Of a stretch of 23,558 nt of DNA, positions 16,257-23,558 are shown piece after piece. The notes beneath the pieces were generated by a model. The model saw nothing but the letters and a program-made list of their open reading frames with translations, did not search any database and had not been told where the DNA came from. The position numbers and the translations under genes were made by a program. Positions within the stretch are counted from its first letter, which is position 1; the number at the start of each line of letters is the position of its first letter. Source of the DNA: Bacteroidales bacterium GP4 (GTDB taxonomy: Bacteria > Bacteroidota > Bacteroidia > Bacteroidales > Muribaculaceae); the NCBI GenBank assembly GCA_001701065.1, contig DAAL01000264.1:24633-48190 (forward strand), in the 5' to 3' direction.

Positions 16257-16865
16257 ATGGATAAGATTGTAAATTTACACGGAGCCGGTGGACACGCTAA
16301 AGTGGTTTTTGATATATTAAGGGCAAACGGAATCAATGTTGGTGAAATAGCTGATGACAATGGTTCTGTGGAATCTTTTATGAATCACGAGGTTAAGCGG
16401 AGCCTTTCAGGTAATTTACCCGTGATAATAACCGTTGGTAATGCTAAATCCAGAAAAAGAATTGTAGAATCTAATGAATACAAATATATCAGTGCAGTTC
16501 ATCCATCTGCGGTAATAAGTCCGATGTCCACTGTTGAGGACGGGACGGTGGTTATGCCTTTGGTGTGTGTAAATGCCTGTTCTCATATCGGTAAGCATTG
16601 TATATTGAATACGATGTGTTCTGTAGGACATGATTGTGAGATCGAATCCTTCGTCCACGTTGCTCCTCATGCTGTGCTGTGCGGAAATGTCAGTGTGGGG
16701 GAAGGCAGTTGGATAGGAGCTAACGCCACTGTAATCCAAGGAGTGAAAATAGGCAAATGGGTGACTGTAGGTGCCGGTGCGGTGATTATTGAAAATATAC
16801 CGGATTACGCTGTTGTGGTAGGTAATCCGGGACGAATAATAAAGTATAATGAAAAAAATAATTAG
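16257..16865 (+). CDS. PglD/NeuD-type sugar acetyltransferase (left-handed beta-helix)
   Basis: The 202-residue protein has an N-terminal Rossmann-like nucleotide-sugar domain beginning HGAGGHAKVVFDIL (8-21) and a hexapeptide-repeat C-terminal domain (about 80-195). The repeats include IGANATVIQGVKIG and end in AVVVGNPGRII. H125 in CSVGHDCEI sits where PglD uses a catalytic histidine. With the PglE-like and PglF-like genes downstream, the likely reaction is acetyl-CoA-dependent N-acetylation of a UDP-4-amino-4,6-dideoxy sugar, though O-acetylation (NeuD-like) cannot be excluded. Composition rises from AT-rich to backbone-like along the gene. It overlaps the next gene by 17 bases. Confidence 0.9.
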   Translation: MDKIVNLHGAGGHAKVVFDILRANGINVGEIADDNGSVESFMNHEVKRSLSGNLPVIITVGNAKSRKRIVESNEYKYISAVHPSAVISPMSTVEDGTVVMPLVCVNACSHIGKHCILNTMCSVGHDCEIESFVHVAPHAVLCGNVSVGEGSWIGANATVIQGVKIGKWVTVGAGAVIIENIPDYAVVVGNPGRIIKYNEKNN

Positions 16866-17994
16866 AGCTACGACTGTGCCGGTGTCGCTCGACACTTTTT
16901 GTCGGGGGATGCTTGCCGACCTTAGCCGTGACTATGAAGTTGTGGCACTCTCCTCGCCCGGAGAGGTACTTGACAAAGTGCGTGATCGAGAGGGAGTAAG
17001 GACCATAGGAGTGAAGATGTCGCGCCGATGGGATATTGTCGGCGATATCGTCGCGCTATTCAAGTTGATAAAAATATTTAAAAAGGAGAAGCCCGACATG
17101 GTGCATAGCATGACCCCAAAAGCCGGATTGCTGTGCATGGTCGCTGCACGAGTGGCTAAAGTCCCGGTGAGGATGCACACTTTTACCGGGCTTGTGTTCC
17201 CCTCATGCAACGGCATAAGAAGGCGTGTGCTATGGCTTGCCGACAAAATTACATGCAAGTGTGCCACCCACATCAATCCTGAAGGAGAGGGAGTGATGAT
17301 GGAGATGATGGATGCCAATCTTACCCGAAAACCGCTCAAAGTGCTGGGCAACGGCAATGTGCGAGGCATCGACCTTGACCATTATTACAAAAGCACCGCC
17401 ATCGAAGAGGATGGCCGACAACTCCGCATCAGCATGGGAATAAAATATAATGAGTTCGTATTTATCCTGATAGGACGATTAGTGGGGGACAAGGGCATCA
17501 ATGAGTTGATTTCGGCATTTGACCGTCTGAGGAACCTGTATCCCGACATCCATCTTATCCTTGTGGGTAAGGCTGAGAATGAATTTGATCCGTTGAAGTC
17601 CAAGACGTATGCACGCATGAAAACCATCCATAATCTTTATATGCCCGGATTTCAGGAGGATGTGCGCCCTTGGCTTGCCATGGCTGATGCTCTGGTGTTC
17701 CCAAGTTACCGTGAGGGATTCCCCAATGTGGTCATTGAAGCCGGTGCCATGGGACTTGCCTCGATAGTGAGCGACATAAGCGGTTCTCGCGAGATAATCC
17801 ATGAGGGCGAAAACGGGCTGATTATTCCTCCGAAGGATGAAGATGCTCTGTATCAGGCTATGAAACGCTTTGTGGAAAATCCGCTTCTCGTGCGTCGCTT
17901 AGCGTCACATGCCCGTGACATGGTGGCATCACGTTATGAGCAGGGTTTTGTGAGAAAATGTTTGAAGGATTATTATAAGAAAATACTTGTGTAA
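16849..17994 (+). CDS. Glycosyltransferase family 4 (PglA/CapM-like)
   Basis: The 381-residue GT-B enzyme has an N-terminal domain with MVHSMTPKAGLL, MHTFTGLVFPS and LWLADK, the pattern seen in PglA-like transferases that act on a lipid-linked amino-dideoxy sugar. The donor domain has ILIGRLVGDKGINELI, IHLILVGKAE, MPGFQEDVRPWL and the E-x7-E motif EGFPNVVIE (E289, E297). It sits inside the PglD/PglE/PglF-like set, which fits a role adding the second sugar to the bacillosamine-type residue; this is inference from context. Its base composition matches the operon backbone. It abuts the aminotransferase gene with no gap. Confidence 0.9.
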   Translation: MKKIIRATTVPVSLDTFCRGMLADLSRDYEVVALSSPGEVLDKVRDREGVRTIGVKMSRRWDIVGDIVALFKLIKIFKKEKPDMVHSMTPKAGLLCMVAARVAKVPVRMHTFTGLVFPSCNGIRRRVLWLADKITCKCATHINPEGEGVMMEMMDANLTRKPLKVLGNGNVRGIDLDHYYKSTAIEEDGRQLRISMGIKYNEFVFILIGRLVGDKGINELISAFDRLRNLYPDIHLILVGKAENEFDPLKSKTYARMKTIHNLYMPGFQEDVRPWLAMADALVFPSYREGFPNVVIEAGAMGLASIVSDISGSREIIHEGENGLIIPPKDEDALYQAMKRFVENPLLVRRLASHARDMVASRYEQGFVRKCLKDYYKKILV

Positions 17995-19134
17995 ATGAGT
18001 CATAGAAGACTACATCTGTGCCTTGCCCGGATGGGCGGCAGTGAGCAGCGTTACATCAAGGAGGCGTTCGATTCTAACTGGGTCGTTCCGTTGGGACCCA
18101 ACGTGGATGCATTTGAAAAATCCTTGGAGGAGTATCTTGGTTCCGATAAGCATGTGGTGGCGTTGTCATCGGGCACAGCGGCGTTGCATCTCGCTATGGT
18201 TATGCTTGGAATAGGCAAGGGCGATGAGGTACTGTGCCAGTCATTCACCTTTGCCGCGTCAGCCAATCCCATTGTGTATTGCGGAGCCACTCCTGTCTTT
18301 GTGGACAGTGAGGCGTTGTCATGGAATATGTCGCCGTTTATTCTTGAGGATGCTATAAAAGAACGTATCGCTATAACCGGTAAAGCACCCAAGGCTATCG
18401 TGGTGGTTCATCTTTATGGGATGCCGGCTATGATGGACTTAATCATGGATGTGGCTCATCGTTATGGAATACCGGTCATTGAGGATGCCGCTGAGGCGTT
18501 AGGCTCGTCCTATAACGGACACAAATGCGGTACAATGGGTGATTTCGGTGTGCTGAGTTTCAATGGCAATAAGATGATTACCACGAGCGGTGGCGGAGCA
18601 TTGGTGTGTCCGTCAGCCGAAGCCAAGAGAACAGCGGCTTTTTATGCCACCCAAGCTAAAGAGCCTCTGCCGTACTATCACCACGAAAAGATAGGCTATA
18701 ACTACCGCCTGAGCAATATATGCGCCGGAATAGGACTCGGACAGATGGAAGTGCTGGACGATCATCTTGCTCATCACTATGCTCTGTCGGTGGCTTATTA
18801 TGAAGCATTGGCTGATGTGCCGGGAGTTATGGTGCAGCGTAGTCCGTCAGTGATGCAGCGCAGCAATTACTGGCTTACCACTGTCCTTTTCGACGGAGGG
18901 CTCTCGATGGTCGAGAAAGTCCGTAATACTCTTGAAGAGAATAACGTGGAGAGCCGCCGTCTATGGAAGCCCATGCATCTGCAGCCGGTGTTTGCCGACG
19001 CTCCGGCTTATATCGACGGAACATCGGAGTGGATATTTGAGCGGGGGTTATGCCTTCCGAGCGGTCCCGACATATCAAAGTCGGAGGATGTGCCTTACAT
19101 TGTCAATATTATAAAACGATGCGTAGCCGAATAG
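17995..19134 (+). CDS. DegT/DnrJ/EryC1 aminotransferase (PglE-like)
   Basis: This 379-residue PLP-dependent sugar aminotransferase has LSSGTAALHLAMVML for the phosphate-binding loop, TFAASANPIVYCGATPVFVD, EDAAEALGSSY (D164 for the pyridine nitrogen), and the Schiff-base lysine K193 in LSFNGNKMITTSGGGAL. It is expected to convert the UDP-4-keto-6-deoxy sugar made by the downstream dehydratase into the 4-amino form, with glutamate as usual donor. The start follows the previous stop directly. Its stop overlaps the dehydratase gene by 16 bases. Length and motifs are normal. Confidence 0.95.
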   Translation: MSHRRLHLCLARMGGSEQRYIKEAFDSNWVVPLGPNVDAFEKSLEEYLGSDKHVVALSSGTAALHLAMVMLGIGKGDEVLCQSFTFAASANPIVYCGATPVFVDSEALSWNMSPFILEDAIKERIAITGKAPKAIVVVHLYGMPAMMDLIMDVAHRYGIPVIEDAAEALGSSYNGHKCGTMGDFGVLSFNGNKMITTSGGGALVCPSAEAKRTAAFYATQAKEPLPYYHHEKIGYNYRLSNICAGIGLGQMEVLDDHLAHHYALSVAYYEALADVPGVMVQRSPSVMQRSNYWLTTVLFDGGLSMVEKVRNTLEENNVESRRLWKPMHLQPVFADAPAYIDGTSEWIFERGLCLPSGPDISKSEDVPYIVNIIKRCVAE

Positions 19135-20699
19135 TCAATTGGATAATTCATCGGGGGACGCTTCCCCGTTGGTGTCTGTTCATTTTTGATTCGCTCATTG
19201 TGTTCGGGGCGTGCCTTTTGGCGTATATCATAAACCATGGACTTGCCAACACTGTGGGGCATCTTGGTCCTATAATGAACACATTAGTGGTGTATCAGAT
19301 GTGTTTTTTAGTGGGATTTGTTCTTTTCCGTAGTTATAATGTGGAGTTAAGGCGACTTTCTTTCTCTAATCTGCTGCGGTGTTTCTGTGCATTGTTGTTC
19401 GGTGTGGTTCTTATAATGCTGCTACGCCGTTATATGGGCATCGACCGGATTCTTGAGGAGATACGCTTCCGTGACCTGATGCTGATGACCATGATCGCAT
19501 TGCTGTGCATGTGCGGTACGCGTGTATTGTGCAAGTTTATGTTTGACTACATTGTGCAATTCAGCACACGTTCCAATGTGTACGGTTACAGCAACCATGA
19601 CCTCCTTGACATGGAATTGAAGGATTTGTTGCTTCGTGACCCTATATCGGTGGACTTTGACATGATAATAAGTAAATTGTCAGGTCGCAGGATAATGGTG
19701 ACAGGCGCTGCCGGCAGCATCGGAAGTGAGTTGGCGAGATTGCTTGCCGGATGCGGACCGGGCGAACTGGTGCTTATCGACCAGGCTGAAACTCCATTGC
19801 ATGATTTGAGGATGATTATGGCGAGAAAGTTCCCGCACATCCGATGCCGCACCATCGTGACCGATATTTGCCGCCGTCACCGCATGGAGGCGATCTTTAA
19901 GCGTTACCGTCCGGAGATTATTTTCCATGCGGCAGCTTATAAGCATGTGCCTATGATGGAGGATAATCCCGTTGAGAGCGTGCTTAACAATGTGATAGGG
20001 ACAAAGGTTCTGGCTGATTTCTCCGTGATGTACGGTGTGAAGAAGTTCGTGATGATAAGCACTGACAAAGCTGTCAATCCCACTAACATCATGGGCTGCT
20101 CTAAGCGTATCTGCGAGATATATTGCCAGAGCCTTGACAGTTCAGCCGTGAATAATGGCAGATGCGAGTTTATTACTACCCGTTTCGGCAATGTGCTGGG
20201 GTCAAACGGTTCGGTTATCCCTATATTCCGCGAACAGATTCGTCATGGAGGTCCGGTCATGGTGACTCATCCTGACATTGTGCGTTATTTCATGCTTATA
20301 CCGGAGGCTTGCCAGCTTGTCCTTCAAGCCGCTGCAATAGGGAAGGGCGGGGAGATATACGTGTTTGACATGGGGCAGCCGGTGAAGATTGTGGATTTGG
20401 CTAAGCGCATGATTGCCCTCAGTGGCGCGCGTGACATAGAGATAAGGTACATGGGACTTCGCCCCGGAGAAAAACTCTACGAGGAGGTAATCGATGAGCG
20501 GGAGATAGATATGCCCACATCCCATCCCAAGATTAAGAAGGCTCGTGTGAGAGAATACGATTACGAGGATGTGGTGAATTCCATGAATGAGTTGCTGGAT
20601 GCGGCGCAGTCCTACAATGCCGAGCTCACAGTGGAATTGATGCATCGGTTTGTCCCTGAATATAAATCCGTGAATATAAAATATTCTAAAATATTGTGA
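19119..20699 (+). CDS. Membrane-bound UDP-sugar 4,6-dehydratase (PglF/WbpM-like), shortened
   Basis: From the ATG at 19119 the protein has 526 residues. An earlier in-frame ATG at 19050 lies inside the aminotransferase gene. Four membrane helices occupy about 17-136. After a short linker comes the NAD-binding dehydratase domain: GAAGSIG (196-202), HAAAYKHVPMMEDNP, and ISTDKAVNPTNIMGCSKR with T315, D316, K317, M325 and K329, the Thr/Asp/Lys/Met/Lys set of this family in which Met replaces the usual Tyr. Later comes GEKLYEEVID. It should form UDP-2-acetamido-4-keto-2,4,6-trideoxy-hexose from UDP-GlcNAc. Family members are usually about 600-660 residues and hold an extra nucleotide-binding-like domain between membrane part and dehydratase; here that domain is mostly missing. 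Confidence 0.92.
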   Translation: MRSRIVNWIIHRGTLPRWCLFIFDSLIVFGACLLAYIINHGLANTVGHLGPIMNTLVVYQMCFLVGFVLFRSYNVELRRLSFSNLLRCFCALLFGVVLIMLLRRYMGIDRILEEIRFRDLMLMTMIALLCMCGTRVLCKFMFDYIVQFSTRSNVYGYSNHDLLDMELKDLLLRDPISVDFDMIISKLSGRRIMVTGAAGSIGSELARLLAGCGPGELVLIDQAETPLHDLRMIMARKFPHIRCRTIVTDICRRHRMEAIFKRYRPEIIFHAAAYKHVPMMEDNPVESVLNNVIGTKVLADFSVMYGVKKFVMISTDKAVNPTNIMGCSKRICEIYCQSLDSSAVNNGRCEFITTRFGNVLGSNGSVIPIFREQIRHGGPVMVTHPDIVRYFMLIPEACQLVLQAAAIGKGGEIYVFDMGQPVKIVDLAKRMIALSGARDIEIRYMGLRPGEKLYEEVIDEREIDMPTSHPKIKKARVREYDYEDVVNSMNELLDAAQSYNAELTVELMHRFVPEYKSVNIKYSKIL

Positions 20700-20784
20700 C
20701 AGATTACTTAATTAGCGAGTTTTTGACCAATATTGATGGGCTTTGGGATAATGATTTTTGGTTAAAATATACTAATTTTACTTT

Positions 20785-20815
20785 TTGAAAAAGATAACGG
20801 TTTAAAGAAAATTTG
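20785..20815 (+). promoter_or_regulatory. Probable promoter of the OmpA-like gene
   Basis: TTG at 20785-20787, a 20-base spacer and AAAATTTG at 20808-20815 fit the Bacteroidetes pattern with a single mismatch in the -7 box. The leader would be about 45 nt. No terminator is seen between the dehydratase gene and this point, so some read-through from the operon is also possible. Confidence 0.6.
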
Positions 20816-20864
20816 TGCTGATATCTTCTTGACTTAAAGCTGATTATGATAAACTAATCTAAAT

Positions 20865-22721
20865 ATGATGATGAAACATTTAAATCGCATGGGAAAGTTG
20901 ATGGGGCTGATTGCTTTGGCTGTCATAGCGTTGTCCGGCTCACATGTGAAAGCCCAAACTTTGGATTTAGAGGGCTTTACCGAGGTTTTTAGGGATACGA
21001 TGGACTATAATGCGCCCACCGAAACGGTTGTGACTACCGAAAACTTTGATCCTTACAGAGTTGTGACCAATAAGTTCGGTAAGAACTGGTTCGTTTTCGC
21101 TACCGGCGGTTATCATTCCTTCCGTGGCGACTATTCCAATACCGGTAAGTTCTCCGGCACTCTGTCGCCTGACTTTGGTATCGGTTTCGGTAAATGGTTT
21201 ACACCGGGCATTGCGCTTAAGGTGGAATGGATTCGCGGTGACTCCAAAGGCTACACCGAATATCTGACAGGTCACTATGGTCACGGTGATATAATGCTTA
21301 CACCTGACAATACCCCTTACCGTAAGATGAAAACAAGCTGGTGGGACATCAGTGGAAGTGTTATTTTCAACTTGACACGTCTTTTCCTCGGATATGAAGG
21401 CGTTGACAGTCCTAAACGCATGAACCAGTTCTTTGTAAACCTCGGTTTGGGAGGTGTGCATCACTTGGGTTATGCTCATAAACATGGTTCTGATAATGAA
21501 TGGGCTGGACACGTGGAGTTCCAGTATAGCCGTTTCTTCACTAAATCGAAACGTTTTTCTATCGATTTGAAGGCTCGTGGTATATTCTATCAGACAAACT
21601 TTGACTTGGAATACGGACAGCATGATTATAAATCTTCAAAGTGGGACTGCAACCTTGGCATAGACCTTGGATTCACTTGGTACATGGGCAAGAAACGTGC
21701 CAACGGATGGCAAAGCGGTGCCACTCAGCTTTATCAGCGTGACTTCCGTGAGAGAAAAATTACAATCTACAACGAGAAAGAGTCAGCTGTGGATTACGGA
21801 ACTCTTACATTCTATGTGTTCTACCCCAACAACTACTCCGGTCGTAACGATGCTCCCACAGTGGCTGGCGCTCCTGTGAACTCCATCGACTATCTTGCCG
21901 GCGGTCTTTACACCCAAAAACGCTTTAACGACAATGGCGATGCCGCTTCGCGCATCTTGAGCGGTGCTTCGTTAAAGGGTCTTAAAGCGTCGGATATACC
22001 CACCGAGGTTGCCACCGTGGACTTTGATGTGGACTATGTTCCGCGCGGTTATGAATTGTCTACCGAGCCTTTGTCTTTGAGCTTGAATCCTTCCGATATG
22101 TCCTCATTCCGCGAGAAAGCCGGATTCTATTATGCTCCTATATATGATGGTAACAACACATGGCAATATCGTGTGGATGATGCCACTCTCGGACAGACAT
22201 TGTTGAGCAAAGAAAATTATCAGGAAACCGCATCCTATGGTCTTAATTCCCATAACGGCATTCCGTTGGTTGCCGAGCATCTTGGAATAGCCGACGGTGA
22301 CATGCTTGTCAGCTTTGCCGATGTTTATGCTGCTATGAACGGTAACGAAGGGTATATCTCCAAATACACCGATGCCGCCACCGTAGCCAAGATTAAGGAC
22401 ATCCTTGACAATGGACAGATTGCCATGATTCAGACTGAGGGTCTTGCTACAAGCCAGGACAACTACACCGGAGCCGATGCATCGAAGGTGGGTGCTGAAC
22501 GTAACTTGGCGTTGTCGCAGAACCGTGCGCTTTCAGTGGTGAATTGGCTGAAGGGTAAGAAGGAGCTTAACGAAGTGGCTTCCCAGATATTCATGGTAAA
22601 TGCATTCGACGAAGGTCCTGTGCGCAAGGTGGATGATAAGAGCACTCGTGGACTTGACGCTAAACTTAACCGTTGCGTGAAAGTGCGTGTTCATTACCTC
22701 TTGCCTGACAAGAAAAAGTAG
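20865..22721 (+). CDS. OmpA-family outer-membrane protein with split C-terminal domain
   Basis: The 618-residue protein has a signal peptide ending near VKA (cleavage after A30). A beta-barrel-like region with alternating aromatic strands spans about 70-275 (FVFATGGYHSFRGDY, FGIGFGKWFTPGIALKVEW, FFVNLGLGGVHHLGY). TLTFYVFYPNN (313-323) looks like the first strand of an OmpA peptidoglycan-binding domain, whose remaining parts appear only at about 505-610: GLATSQD, ERNLALSQNRALSVVNWL and LNRCVKVRV. About 180 residues of unknown fold lie between. The GHTD motif of classical OmpA is replaced by GLATS. Its role is probably outer-membrane anchoring to peptidoglycan. It is expressed from its own promoter and ends at a terminator. 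Confidence 0.85.
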   Translation: MMMKHLNRMGKLMGLIALAVIALSGSHVKAQTLDLEGFTEVFRDTMDYNAPTETVVTTENFDPYRVVTNKFGKNWFVFATGGYHSFRGDYSNTGKFSGTLSPDFGIGFGKWFTPGIALKVEWIRGDSKGYTEYLTGHYGHGDIMLTPDNTPYRKMKTSWWDISGSVIFNLTRLFLGYEGVDSPKRMNQFFVNLGLGGVHHLGYAHKHGSDNEWAGHVEFQYSRFFTKSKRFSIDLKARGIFYQTNFDLEYGQHDYKSSKWDCNLGIDLGFTWYMGKKRANGWQSGATQLYQRDFRERKITIYNEKESAVDYGTLTFYVFYPNNYSGRNDAPTVAGAPVNSIDYLAGGLYTQKRFNDNGDAASRILSGASLKGLKASDIPTEVATVDFDVDYVPRGYELSTEPLSLSLNPSDMSSFREKAGFYYAPIYDGNNTWQYRVDDATLGQTLLSKENYQETASYGLNSHNGIPLVAEHLGIADGDMLVSFADVYAAMNGNEGYISKYTDAATVAKIKDILDNGQIAMIQTEGLATSQDNYTGADASKVGAERNLALSQNRALSVVNWLKGKKELNEVASQIFMVNAFDEGPVRKVDDKSTRGLDAKLNRCVKVRVHYLLPDKKK

Positions 22722-22741
22722 ACAGTCATTATTTCAGATAT

Positions 22742-22776
22742 AAAAAAGGCCGGGAGCATGATTGCTCTCGGCTTTT
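22742..22776. terminator. Two-way intrinsic terminator
   Basis: GCCGGGAGCA (22749-22758) pairs with TGCTCTCGGC (22763-22772), ten pairs including one G-U, around a TGAT loop. Six A precede and TTTT follows, so it can end the OmpA-like transcript and, in reverse, the MATE gene. Confidence 0.88.
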
Positions 22777-22778
22777 GT

Positions 22779-23558
22779 TTATGTGGTCAGTGACGGAGAT
22801 TGCTTTCGTAACACTCGGTGCAGAACGATGAAGTAGGCTATTAATGCAAGCGTGCCGGTGATAGCCCATGACACAGGATATACCCACATGATGTCGCTGA
22901 ATGACTTTATGTGGGAATGGAATGCCGAAACCCATCCTATGCGGAGCACGCACGTGCCGAACAATGTTATGATGGTCGGGGTGAGCGAATAACCGAAACC
23001 TCGCATAGCTCCTCCGGCTACTTCGTAGCTGCATGCTATGAACTGATATAAAAGCACGAGTGTGATTCTTGTGGAGGCGAATGCCATCACTGTGTCGCTG
23101 TCGGAGAAAATGGATATGAACCATTCTTTGAACAGGGCTATGACTGCGTTAGGTATCGCGCAGCCTATGACGCTTGTAAGTAACCCTACGTAGAATATCT
23201 TTTTGCAGCGGTCAAGTTTCGATGCTCCGTAGTTCTGCGCGGTGAATGCTACTGTGGCTTGTGCAAATGCGCTTACAATGAAATAACAATACATCTCAAA
23301 GACAAGCGCGGCAGCTGAACCCGCCACGGCATCGGAGCCAAACTCGTTGATTGTCGATTGTATGAACACGTTGGATATCGAAAATATCACACCCTGCAGA
23401 CCTGCGGGAAATCCTATTCTGAGTATCTTGTTCAGTTCAGGTCTTACGATTTTGAGTCCTTTAGGCTCTATCCGGTAGGGCGGTTCTTCTTTTACGAGCA
23501 GATACACCATGATTGCTGCGCTTACCCCGTTGGCGATGACGGTGGCGGTGCTCACGCC
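22779..23558 (-). CDS. MATE-family multidrug/cation antiporter, C-terminal part, cut by window edge
   Basis: An open frame of 259 codons plus stop continues past the right edge. It contains about seven hydrophobic segments. The pattern is that of the MATE second half: LNKILRIGFPAGLQGVIFSISNVFIQ, a GSDAVAGSAAAL region, FAQATVAFTAQNYGASKLDRCKK, and GAMRGFGYSLTPTIITLFGTCVLRIGW. These are NorM/MepA-like inner-membrane exporters. It belongs to the same superfamily as Wzx flippases, but the AQNYGA and MRG.G motifs and the opposite strand favour a drug/metabolite exporter. The true start lies outside; the GTG at 23555 is only an internal codon. Confidence 0.93.
   Translation of the reverse strand, partial: GVSTATVIANGVSAAIMVYLLVKEEPPYRIEPKGLKIVRPELNKILRIGFPAGLQGVIFSISNVFIQSTINEFGSDAVAGSAAALVFEMYCYFIVSAFAQATVAFTAQNYGASKLDRCKKIFYVGLLTSVIGCAIPNAVIALFKEWFISIFSDSDTVMAFASTRITLVLLYQFIACSYEVAGGAMRGFGYSLTPTIITLFGTCVLRIGWVSAFHSHIKSFSDIMWVYPVSWAITGTLALIAYFIVLHRVLRKQSPSLTT

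Larger units (their letters stand above)
10460..16500. other. AT-rich, probably exchanged glycosyltransferase cassette
   Basis: Base composition drops sharply at about 10460 inside the polymerase gene and stays low through five glycosyltransferase genes. It rises again within the acetyltransferase gene between about 16.3 and 16.7 kb. Genes outside the block use GC-richer codons. No insertion sequence or direct repeat is visible at either edge, so homologous recombination in conserved flanks is the simpler explanation. The right edge is approximate. Confidence 0.65.

Noticed and set aside
22779..23558. MATE gene as the missing Wzx flippase
   Set aside because: It has NorM-like motifs, is on the opposite strand and is separated by a terminator and the OmpA-like gene.

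Overview
The window looks like chromosomal DNA of a Bacteroidales bacterium, and a Muribaculaceae-like gut species is my best guess. Three things support this. Promoters follow the Bacteroidetes pattern (TTG, about 20 bases, TAnnTTTG). The capsule locus opens with an UpxY-type NusG paralog. The neighbours include an OmpA-like porin and Tat-dependent iron-sulfur enzymes of a kind common in that order. The species assignment is inference; no rRNA is present. I saw no transposase, integrase, CRISPR array or prophage gene.

Left part (1-5290), housekeeping and redox genes. On the minus strand folP (dihydropteroate synthase) overlaps by four bases the start of cdaA (c-di-AMP synthase), which runs off the left edge. 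On the plus strand a two-gene operon encodes a NapH/NapG-like membrane ferredoxin fusion and a Tat-type, possibly lipidated, aldo/keto reductase with a ferredoxin tail. A strong two-way terminator separates it from a convergent rubrerythrin gene. A tRNA-Arg(TCT) follows, with a textbook promoter that lies in a large inverted repeat, and its own terminator.

Middle and right part (about 5457-20699), one long polysaccharide (capsule or exopolysaccharide) operon. It begins with a promoter, a structured leader of about 210 nt and an UpxY-type antiterminator. Next come a PHP-type tyrosine phosphatase, a Wza-like outer-membrane lipoprotein and a Wzc-like chain-length regulator/tyrosine kinase with a tyrosine-rich tail. 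They are followed by an EpsG-type polymerase, six glycosyltransferases, and a PglD/PglE/PglF-like set (acetyltransferase, aminotransferase, 4,6-dehydratase) that should make a UDP-4-acetamido-4,6-dideoxy sugar of the bacillosamine type. Genes are packed with overlaps or short gaps. Neither a Wzx flippase nor an initiating phosphoglycosyl transferase is in the window, so these must be supplied from elsewhere.

Base composition shows the operon is a mosaic. From about 10460, inside the polymerase gene, to about 16.5 kb the DNA is AT-rich, while the export genes on the left and the sugar-synthesis genes on the right have the richer composition of the backbone. This suggests that the polymerase body and most glycosyltransferases were swapped in as a block. 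At the right end are a monocistronic-looking OmpA-like gene with its own promoter, a two-way terminator, and the C-terminal part of a MATE transporter on the minus strand.
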